From Anthopleura xanthogrammica (Eukaryota; Cnidaria; Anthozoa; Actiniaria; Actiniidae), in contig OZ025221.1 in the NCBI GenBank assembly GCA_964019055.1, forward strand, positions 6,540,468 to 6,604,467: DNA of 64,000 nt, read 5' to 3'. Of the stretch, positions 25,201 through 36,900 are shown piece by piece. The first letter of the stretch is position 1, and every line of letters begins with the position of its first letter. The position numbers were made by a program, and so were the translations under genes. Under the pieces are notes generated by a model that saw nothing but the letters and a program-made list of their open reading frames with translations, made no database searches and was not told the origin of the DNA.

Positions 25201-28200
25201 TACAGGGCCTATATTGGTTGAAAGGCCTGTAATAGGGAATGCTATATTGTTAATCCAGATGACGGGTAGTGTGCCGGTAGAATAGGGTCCATGAAATGAG
25301 ACTACTGTATCAAAGACTTGAATGGAAATTGCATTGATGCAGACCGACTGAAGCCAGCAAGGAACTTGTCTGATTTGGAGAGAAAAATGCATTACAGGAG
25401 AAAGTATGACATAAAATTCTCCAAGAGATAGGAATGCAAAGTTTACTCCATCGAATGTCACATATCGTCCACCATATGATACAACAGAGTATGAAATTCT
25501 TAAATCAGGAATCGAGGTTATAGCAACAGAGCAATCACTTCCGAACCATCCCGTTGAACAAGACCCACAATCAGCAGTTCCTTTCCAGTTTTCTCTACAA
25601 ACGCACTGACCATTTATCGAGTTGCAGTCGCCGTGGTTGTTGCAAGGGTTATCAGCGCCTCCTGGACAAACTTTAGAGCAGTCGCTTCCAAAATATCCAC
25701 GGTGGCATTTGCAGACATTTGGAAGTAATCGTAGACCATGATCGCACTTTTGGTTACACTCAGGACCATACCATGTTGGGAAGATGGCTCCAGGAAATTC
25801 GTTGCATAGGGGTTTAGCAGGCCACACGTCGAGATTGAATATGCTTTGGCAGTAATCCGAAAGCTTGATGATAACTTCCAGTGATGCATGAAGCTCGCCA
25901 GAAGAGGCTATTCTTCGAAGACATGATCTAAAATAAAAGGTAAATGCTCCTTGACCTAATCCACTGCAAGCTCTATAGAGTGGTCCTTTCAATACAAGAC
26001 GATGGCAAAATATTTCAGAATCATTTTTGAATGTGTCGTTCGCAAATGTGTAAGATGGTGATGCCTCGACGAATGGTGCGTTTAGTTTTGCCTCCGAGAA
26101 ACGCCAAGACGGGACCATCCAGGGTGAGGTAGCCAGTTCAAAATTTATATCCCCCATTGTGTCGATTGGAAGTGTTCCTTCACCCTCGTTGAACCTCCAA
26201 GCATGAGCGAGGTCGTCTGTTTTTACAAGCACTTCTCTTTCTCTTATTTGCTGAATCAAAGCCGGATGAAAACGGCGAGTCCAGATGCGCACTTGATCTA
26301 TGAAACCGACAAAGATATCTTTTGGCTGAGAACCAGTTCCGTTTATCGGCGGAATCCACCCTGCCAAAGCTAAATATCCACCAGGTTCGAAAATATCCAT
26401 CCCAATTGCTATTTTTATATCCATCCTTTGTACGACTCCGTTTGAAAAGAAATAATACAACTGGAGCTTTCCTGCTGACTTTTTATATACTAAACTGAAT
26501 TGCGTCCAAGAATCTAGTTCAGCAGTTATGTTGGTTGCGTAAATCGTATTCCCAAAATGAAGGCTGAATTTTCCACCTACTGTTGTAACAAATAATGTTT
26601 TAGACTTGCTGTATGAGAAAATGAGGCCATTTTGTTGGATATTTATCATTAGGTCAAAAGTGATATCGTTGGAAATAAAGGCTTTGATAATGACTGTAGA
26701 TGTTATTACAGCAGTATGGTTAAAGTGAAGTGCATAACCAGCATTGGCATCCCTGAATTCTGTCACTTCTTTGTACGAGTAGACGAAGAGACTCTGGCAT
26801 GGTAGAACTTTAAACTTTGTTGACAGCTCCCTAAACTTTGTTGTTGTAAGATTACTGCGGTTGCTTTGGACAAGAGGTTCAGAAATGTTGATATGTTGAT
26901 CTATTACTTCAGAACAGTTTTTAGGTGGTTGAAAGGATTCAAACAAAGTTAAAAGATCTTGATTGCAATTTCCAAGAAGCCCAACAGATGTGTTGCACAA
27001 AAGAGTAGATGCTTTAACATCCAGGTTGAGGTAGCGTCCCTCCACTCTAATCTTGATCGTAATATCACGGTGCCTGAATTCATACAGTCCAATTGAAATT
27101 CGTACGAACACGAACCCATAAACAGAAACAGACGGTGGGTTGAGATCAATGTCAATAACTTTTCCATTAAGCCATGTTATTATTGCTTGGTCTGATGTGT
27201 AGGGCCCATGAATGACAAAAATATGGGAGGAAATGCGGAGTGCTATGGAGTTGATACAGGATTCAAGTTCAAAACAAGAAACTAATCGCACTTGTAATTG
27301 GATAGATAGGTGAGATGAGTACACTAAGTAGTATTCTCCAGTTGTTCGGATTATCAGATTTACACCAGTAAAAGTGCCAAAGTAGCCTCGAATGCCCAAA
27401 CTAGCTATTCCTCGTACACGACCCAAGAAGATTACTTCAGTTATCGCCATAGAACAATCATTGCCAATCCATCCCGTTGAACAGGCAGTGCAATTTTCGC
27501 TTCCTCTCCAGTTGATTTCGCACAGACATATTCCAGAATCTGTAGTACAAGAGCCATGTCTATTGCACGTGTTTGAAGGTCCACCAGGGCAAATCCCAGA
27601 GCAGTTGTTACCAAAATAGCCTTCTCTACAAACACACAAATCTGTTGTGACATTTGAGGGTCTTCCAAAAATGCATGGCGTTGTACAGTTAGTTCCTATC
27701 CAGTTAGGGAACGCTTTTCCAGGAAAGCTATTGCATAATGGTTGTGCTGGCCAGAATTTTAATTTTAAAGTTGCTTGGCAGTAGTCGGACAAAGTTATAA
27801 TGACCTGCAAAGACTGCGTTTGATCACCATAACTAATAACTGATTTGATGCACGCCCGTAAATAAAAATTGAAAGTGATGTTATCCAAGCTCGAACATGC
27901 GCGGTTTATTGGTCCGCGGAAGATGAATGATGCACAGACCTCATTCGCCAGGTTCTTTAGAGTTTCGTTCTTGTTGTATGGGTTTTTAGCGGGAACATAA
28001 TCAATAGGAGCATCAGAGAACAACCATGTTGGGGCCCTCATCGGATATTTTGGAAAGAATAGATTGTTTTGGGATATGTCATCTTTGGCAATGTAGCCTT
28101 CGCCGCCATTAAATTTCCAAAGGCCTGAAAGTACCGAGCTGTCTGCTTGTACATTTGCTGAAAAACTCTGTGAAATACTTGCATAGTCTATCGCTCTTCT

Positions 28201-31200
28201 CCATACCCGTATCTCATCAAGGGACCCTTTAAAGATGTGAGATATTCTTGAACTAGAAGCTCCAGAAGAAGGTTGCCATAATCCAATAGCGAAAGTACCG
28301 CCATTTTCGAAAGGATAGATCCCGATCATAAAATTCCTTCCTTGGGTAACTCCACTAGATGTCGTGATGTAAATAGAAAGTCTAAGCTCCGCGCGCAAGA
28401 ATATCAAAGTTATCATGTTCCACTTGTTTGTTTCTGTTTGTATTCCTGTGTCATATACTTCGTTTCCAATACCAACTTTTACAGTCACATGGTTGCTGAC
28501 GTAGAACGTTACTCTTGATGCATATGAAATGATCACTCCGCCACAAACACTAGGGTCACATGATTTAACAAGTAGTTGAATGGTGAAGGTGTTGGAATCA
28601 AATAAACCGACTATCTCATTCGACACTGCCGCAGAAAACCTGAAGTACAGATTGTAGATTCCACCATAAATTATTCTCGTTTCCTTGTGGATTGTTTTAT
28701 CTATAACGATTATAGAGCCTTTGTTGACACTGAGGTTGGTCTTGATAAAACTGTCTACAGACAATCCGGATTTGTTGCCTTTACCAACTGCTTCTAATAC
28801 TGATTTAATCGACGAGTTGGCATTGGGATCACAGGATCCACACAAGCCTTCAAAATCTTCACAGTAACTTCCAATACTTTGGGCCTCGAGACTTAAGTAC
28901 CGATCGTTGAAGGTTGTTTTGATTGAGAGCTGACCCGCTACCTTTATATTCAGACTGCTTAAAGTTAGTTGTTCGATTGAAAGGTCTTTGATATAAGTGT
29001 CATCAGTAATATGAAATCGTTTTCCGTTGAGGTGTATACTAAAACCACCATTGTTCGCGTACGGGGCGTGGATGCTTAATTCTTCACCGTTGATTGACAG
29101 GGCAAATGCATTCAGACAAACAGATCCAGATCTACACGGTACCTGACGGACTTGAACTTGGATGGTGGAAGATGAAATTAATTGAAATTCACCAACACTT
29201 GAAAAACTAAACAGAGAGTTGTCAAATCCCATTACGTTCCCATTATCCATGATCGTACACAGTTTTGTTGATGAGATATTCTTTCGGAGTGCAACTTCAC
29301 ATGTTTCACCGATCCACTTAGGTGAGCAAGATGAACACAGTTCATCTCCACTCCAATTAATCTCACATTCGCATTTACCAGTTTCTATGTCGCACTGTCC
29401 ATGGCCAAAACATGGGTTGACAGCCCCTCCGGGACACTCTTCCGAACAATTCTTGCCCCAGTATCCGTAATCACACTTGCATTCACTTGCTAAGTATCGT
29501 CCATATACACATTTGATTGCACAGTTTTCCCCTACCCAGTTGTCGTACCGTCCACTTGGATAAACGTTGCAAAGCTTTTGACCAGGCAATGTTGTTAAAT
29601 TAAGCGCTGCCTGACACTCGGACGCCATCTGGACTGTCGATTCCTTGGTTGATTCCAGGGATCTTGAAGATGCAACATCCATGACGCAAGATTCGTAATA
29701 AAAGTCAGCGTTACCAGTGGCGTTGCCACATTCCTTATTGAATGGACCTCTTAAGAATATATTTCGACACAATTCCTTGGCCTTTGCTTCTAACGACTTA
29801 TTTGGAAATACTGCTGCGATGGTACTTGTTAGAGAGATATTGACGTCTGACGGCATCCATGCTGGACTTATCCAAGGTGGCAATGGAAATGAAATATCAA
29901 GAGAACCAATAGAAGATGAAGCCACGTAACCTTGGCCTTCATTGAAATTCCAATATGCAGCTATTCCTGGTAAAGTCAGTTTTACACTAACACGCCACAT
30001 CTGTTGAATAATTACGCCATCGAACCGTTTGTTCCAAATTCCCAATTCATCTAACCAACCAACAAAGCCAGGAATATTAACGGCAATGTCTGTTACCTTC
30101 CAGATGGCTATCCCGACCGAGCAACCAGGTGCAAAAACTCCCAGTCCGATATTTAATACTCTCTTTCTTACGATCCCTTGGGATGAGGTTCTGTAGAACT
30201 GGAGCAGACCTGAATCTCTTCTATATACTAGGGATATTTGATTCCACTTTAATGTTTCAAGGGTCAAAAACGTGTCGTAACTCTTTAAGCCTACATGTAC
30301 TCGTAAAGTTCCATTTAGGACTGTCACTGCACATGTGAAGTTGGATGCAAATGAGATTATTGTCCCTCCTTGACCTACAGGATCTTTAGCCTTGACGTAA
30401 AATTGAATCGAGACGTAGTTGCCAACAAAAATATTAACAAGCGGAGGAGAAACCAATCCAGTTCCGTTAAAGAACAGGCAGCTACCCGCACTCGTAAGAA
30501 TTTGTCTTTCTTGAGCAATTTTCAAGATGTTAATGAAGCCGCTGTCGTTTGTGGGGACCATCCATTTCTTTACAAAGGTGTCCACATCAAGCTGGGTTAT
30601 TTGAGAGATATTGTATAATGACGTTATGGCAGATTCTGAGCAATTGGAATTTGGATTGAATCCTCCACATTGACCAAGCAGACCACAAGCATCGTAGCAT
30701 GCAGATGGGTCCATTTCCATGGTGACGACAAAGTGTGTGCTTCGATGGTAGACGATCATTCGGAAATTCTCAGGTCCAGTTACTTCGTACGATGTGTGAG
30801 AAGCTCTTCTGAAAACAAAACCAGTCGCACCAAGTCTTACCCATGTATTTTGACTTATTTGAATTCCGTTGCTTGAAACAAAAACTTTGCTGGTGATTCC
30901 GTAGCTTGTGTGGATGGCAACACTTGTAGATCCAGCTCTTACAAATACACAGCGGGATGCACTATAACTGCCTTGTCTTAGTTGACGAACTTGAATGCTT
31001 ATGCCAAGGCGCTGAGACGTAAACGCATGGAATTCACCAGCTACAGCCACATTTATCTTTATTCTGTCGAGTGTTACGTAGTGACCGCTTCCAGAAATAG
31101 AGCAAACAGAGGTACCGGGTATTATTGGACCTACCGATATCGAGCAATCAATCCCATGATATCCTGGCGTGCATGTGCTACAGTCTTCTTTTCCTCGCCA

Positions 31201-33902
31201 ACGGAAGTCACAGTCGCATGTACCTGTTGTGGACAAGCAAGTTCCTCGGCTATTACATTGATTGAAAGGTCCTCCGGGACAAAAACTGTCACAGTTATCT
31301 CCCCAAATGGCTTTGTCACAGACACACTTTAGAAGTGAATCCAGCGAACGATGACCAAAAACACAAGGGTGGTTGCAATTATTTCCAATCCAGTCAACTA
31401 ATCGAGAATTCTTGAAGATTGCAGTGTTACACATTGATCGAGCTGGCCATATTGTGAGGTTCATTGAAATCTCGCAAGAGTCTGCAAAAGCGACGACAGT
31501 TTCAACACCTGCACCAACTTCATCGTAGCTTATGATTGTCTGGATACATGCTCTGTAGTAATAACCAATACTTCCTCTGCCAAGACCACTGCAAGCACTT
31601 CCTAGAGCTGAGTTGACAACGTAACTGTTGCACCATTGTTCGGCTTGAGCTTTTATACCTTGTGATGGCAAAACGTCAATAAATAGCTGCAGTAATACTA
31701 CTGGGGCCGAACTGTACACCCATGTTGGGGCATTATCCACATTTGCAATGTATAAGTTAACTTCAGATTGAATATCGTAAACAACATTTCCATGTCCTTC
31801 ATTAAATTTCCACAGAATTGCCAGATACGGAGCTTGGCGTTGTACATTCATTGTCCAGCTTTTCGTGACATCCGAAAGCGTGAGCTCGCGGTTCCACATT
31901 CGAACCTCATCTATATAACCAACAAAACCTTGTAAGCTTACCACGTCCCAGTCTGTATAACCTGGAACCCACTGTCCTATTGCAATACTTCCTTGCGCAA
32001 CATAAAGACCTTCTTTTACTGTGTGGGTATGTTGAGAGACACCTCCAGATGCATCGACAAAATAGAGTGATATTTTACCAGTAGGACGATAGTACACTAA
32101 GGTAAGCAGGTTCCATTTTCCGAGATTTGGTCTGACGCCTGTGTCCCAGACGTGGTTTCCTTGGCGCACCTTTATAGTGGTTTCTATATATACAGCAATG
32201 GCTGTGAATTGACTGTATGTGTAAAGGGTGCCGCTATTTCGTATATCAGTTTTGAATAAGAGTTCTACAGACACATATGTATTGGTGAAGACTCCTGGCA
32301 ACAGGTCTGTTTCCATACCAACTCCTTTAAACTTCAGTGCGTATTCTGCACCAGTTGGGGTTTGTGTTTCGTCGTATTCACCATAGCTGTAAATAAAGAA
32401 ACTATCTCCGGACTGTACTCTCCACATCTGTTCTAAGGTTTTTCCAGAGGTTGTAATAAAGTCGTTCTGTTGATTATCATCACAGTTACCGCATGCTGCT
32501 TGTAGACTTTTGCATAAAGATCCACCAACCCCACCAGTTATTGAAATACGAGTTCCAATCACCCTTATTTTGACGTGCAGACTTGTTGATTTACTGGAAA
32601 TAGTAAATACTGTGGAAGAGCTGTAATCCAGGTACGTTTGTGATGCCAAATTAATCCGTTTACTGACAAACTTAACAACCTTGTCATTAAGCCAAAAAAC
32701 AGCTTCTCCATTTTTAACATAAGGGGCATGCATAGCTATTTTCCAGTCGTTTCTGTACGAAAACGCAATTGCATTAATGCATCTTGCGTGTCCATTTGAG
32801 CACGATATTTGTCTTATTTGTGCCTTTAGCTCAGCGTTATTAATCAGCCAAAATTCACCAACACCAGAGAAGCTGAAATGCGCACCATCAAAACTTGACA
32901 AATGACCACCACTGAATATTGAACAGGATGGAAATTTCTTGTTGGATACTGCTACTGAACAGTCTTTTCCTACCCAACCTGGTGTGCAGCTACTACAGTC
33001 TTCAGCTCCTTGCCAGTTGAGATCGCAGGCGCAAGTTCCTCTTAGGGTGTCACATTTACCATGGTTACTACAAGGGTATAAAGCACCGCCAGGACATTCC
33101 TTTACGCAAACCGAACCCCAGTAGCCTTGATCGCAGACACAAGTACTTTCATTCATAGCATCAGCTTTACCAAATACACAGAGAACGTTACATTTAGGTC
33201 CAATCCAGTTACTACCAAAGGGAATGACATGACATAAGTGTTGTATCAGTTGTGAGCTCTTTATTCCAAGTTTGGTGTGACAGTAGTCGGCATACAGCGT
33301 TACTGATATATATGCGCTGTCAACAGAGCCTGAGATTTGGATGTCTTTAAGACAGGTCAGGTAATAAAACTGGACATGAGATCGACGAAGATATATTCCA
33401 CAGCTGCTTACTATTTTGTTGTCGTAAATAAGTCTTCTGCATATCTGCAATGCTAGTGTTTCAAGGGTCTTGTTCACAAACGTTGTTGTTATCCCAAGGT
33501 CAAAATTAGGCGAAACATAAAGTGCATATGAAAAGGTCCAAGCTGGTCTACGACTTTGTGCTTCAGGTAAAGTGAAAAAGCTGTCTCCGTGCGTTACGCT
33601 TCTTATTTCTCTTCCTTCTCCTTCATCGAAAAGCCATGCCGATCTCATCCCACCAATTTTTGCTTTTAAAATCATGTAGAAACTTTGTCGCACTTCCACA
33701 GAGTTTAGTTGTGTCTCCCAAAAACGCAAGTTATCGATGCTTCCGAATAATGGTTGCACCGGCACGCCAGTAACGTGAAACGTTGTAACAAACCATTGAC
33801 CAAGCCAAAGCTGACCTCCCGGTAACAACTGGTTATAACCAATAAAGAACTTTCTTGTGTACATTACTCCTGCTGCATTCAAATTATGGTAGGTAAGGAC
33901 TC
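19207..33902 (-). CDS. Giant gene terminal exon, 14.7 kb coding: modules 2 (end) to 9, TM helix, tail
   Basis: An uninterrupted 14,696-base coding exon (about 4,898 residues). It starts GVLTYHNLNAAGVMY, finishing laminin-G 2, and then carries seven more complete modules. Each has EGF-like (GYWG..C...CPGG…HG.C…W.G..C), vWD (TFDG, GEF.L, I..RQVPC, GLLG.CD), laminin-G (F.IG..…PGG.LALGQW, FIDEVRIW.R, LWKFNEGEG) and C8-like (C..L..GPL...C……YY..C..DV…ADYC…L.L..WPA..LCN) parts. It ends with a 25-residue transmembrane helix and a 247-residue cytoplasmic tail. The stop is at 19,207-19,209. Orientation is type I, with the modules outside. Confidence 0.93.
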
Positions 33903-36900
33903 CTATAACGAAGAAAAAGAAAAAGAAAAAGAAAAAATTATCATTTTGACGTGTTGTTGATGATTGTAATGTATATGATAATTGAATTGTTTTAAAAAAA
34001 TGTTTTAAAAGGTTATGGCTTTTATCTCATCTTTACCTGCTAATCGCTGATAAACAATTGATATTTGGTACCATGAGTTTAGTTGTAACACTCCAGCCGT
34101 ATCGAACACATTTGCGCCAAGGTAGATTTTAATCGTTGCATCGTTGACAAGAGCAAACGTATTTGTTGTGGCGTACGACATGATGGTTCCACCAACTGCG
34201 CTGACTTTGACGAACAGCTGAAGGGTCAAATCTTTTACTCTATTGAACCTGACATTCATAGATTTTGTTACTGAGCCCTTGAATTGTAAGCAATATCCTG
34301 ACGTGGTTATATCTCTCTTCTCGTGATAAGTAGTCGAATCGTATATAAACATAGAATCATTAACTCGTACACTCCATTGTGATGTCAATTTCCTTATGAT
34401 GAGATCTTGAGTTGCATTCTTACCCCAGAAGGTTGTCCCATTAGAGTCAATGAAGTCATTTTCTACATTTCCATCGCATGACGAGCACAGTCCTGTAGCT
34501 TTCTTACACAACTTTGCCTCCGCTATGATTTCAAATGACAAATATTTCTTCCAGGTTTTGACTCTTAGCAATGTTTTGTTTCCGAGGGTCAAGTTGTTTG
34601 AAACCTCAAATGTGCTCGGGGAGGTCTTAATATAAACAAAGGCTTTGTTTAGTTTAACGGAAGCTGCTTTCGTGAGAACTCTGTTAATCCAGACGCGCTC
34701 TGATCCACTGTTGTTCAAGGCTGCTCTAATGGTAACATTTGTTAGACCAGCTCTTACGGCTAGAGATGTAATGCAAAACGAACCATTACCACAAAGATTT
34801 TGACGTATTTGAACTTCAAAGTCTACAGTTTTAACAGCATAAAATTCACCAGAGGTCCCGAAGTTAAAGGCAGCCCCATCAAAGGTAGTATAATGTGAGA
34901 CGCCATAACCTTGGCAGTATGAAATCTTGATAGAAGCATTAGTAGTTATATTGGCAACTGCAACAGAACAGTCTTTTCCCGTCCATCCTGAAAGACACTT
35001 CGTACAATCACTTGATGCGTTTGCATTAATGGGGCAATTGCAAGTTCCAGTTTTTGGATTGCATGACGCAAGTTCATTGCAAGGTCTATTGTATCCTCCC
35101 GGGCATTCATTACTACAGTTAGTCCCATAAAATCCATGCTCGCATTCACAGCTGTCTGCTTTAGAAGTATGCTGTAGGCCAAACTGGCAATAACGTTCAC
35201 AGCTGGACCCAACCCATTCTGGGAAGTTGTATCTTGTCACATGTTTGCAAAGGTTTTTGGCATACCAGGGTCTTGACGGTTCTATGAATTTACAGAAGTC
35301 AGAAGCCACCAACATGACCCAGTAGGCACTATCAAGGTTTCCAGTTCTTGACACGGTTGTTAGGCAAACGCTGTAGTAGAACATTAACAGACTCGAACTT
35401 AACTTAGGATAAAACGATCTAATATCAGAGCGAAGAACAACTTCTGTGCACTTTCTCTCGACGTCTGCGTATGATAACAAAATATCGAAGCGCAAGCTAT
35501 AGCTCTTTGCTATATCAACAGAGAAAGGCGAAATTGGTGCAGTGGAATACACCCATGTTGGTGGGCGCCAGATGGATGATGGTAAAATTATATGTGCTGT
35601 TGAGACGCAGTCTTTTGCAATGCTTCCTTGTCCTTCATTAAACTTCCACAAACTTGCAAGGTCCAGTGAATGACGACAATTCAGGTTGACTTTCCAGTTA
35701 GAGGATATTGTCTGAGGATCGAGTTTTTTGTTCCAGATGCGTAGTTCATCAAGCTCTCCAACAAAACCTTCTGAAGGGGCTCTACCACGACCGGTTGGAG
35801 ATGGGCGCCAATATCCCAGGGCAAGTATACCTCCTGGTTCAAAGATGTTTACCTCGTTAACTATAGGAAAGTTTCGGCTGTGAACTCCATTTTCATTGAT
35901 AAGATAAAACTGGACTATTTTGTTTGCCCTTGACCATACAATACTGATGTGATTCCATTTTCCTATCTGAGGTCCAACTAATGTTTCAAGTGTTGTATCT
36001 GCGTATTGTAATTTAACTGTCCCAGAGGTTATTGTAACAGCAAATGTCTCAGTTGTTGTGTACGATATGACTGTACCTGACTTGCCAATAAGTTTTATCA
36101 TGAATTCGATTGTGATGTCCGATGATGAAAAACTGTAAATCTCCCCTGTTTGTATACCAGTGTTGTTGAATAAAAGTGAATAACCACCGCCGCTCAAATC
36201 TCTTTCTTCATGATATTCGTTAAGGTTATATTTGAACAGACTGTTGATAGGTAATACTTTCCAAGATAGGCCGAATACCTCATGGATGTATGCTTGATCT
36301 GGGATTCGCTCTTGGCTGCTAGAATTAGCAAAGTCATCGAAAGGTTTGTTGTTGCAATTTCCCCACAATCCTTGTCCATTGGTACAGTACGAATTATCAG
36401 CCACATGCATGTGTACATCGAGGTAGCGATCAAACATTCGAATATCAATGTGTATACCAAGTTTACTAACGAGAGCAAATCTCAGCAGAGAAACTCTCTT
36501 CAAAATGAAGCCATAATTCACTGGACCAACATTCACTTCCAGCGCGTAGACTTGAATACCATCTAAATACACTATTGGCTTTCTATTGGTCGCGAATCGG
36601 GCGTGGATCATAAGTACTGTGTTGCTGATTCGAATTCCAACTGCGTTGATGCAGGAACTTGAAGAATAGCACGTAACCATGCGGCACTGAACTTCAAAAG
36701 GAATAGCACGACTGGTGAAGAGATGATATTCTCCGTTTCCAAGGAAACGGTAAGCTACTCCGTCCAATGTTATGAAATTTCCATGCCCAAACAGAGCAGC
36801 AGTGCGGTTATTTGGTTTTTGTACGACGATGGAACAGTCTAGTCCTTGCCATCCTACTGTACATGTATTACACGATTTATCCCCTTGCCAGTTGATGTCA

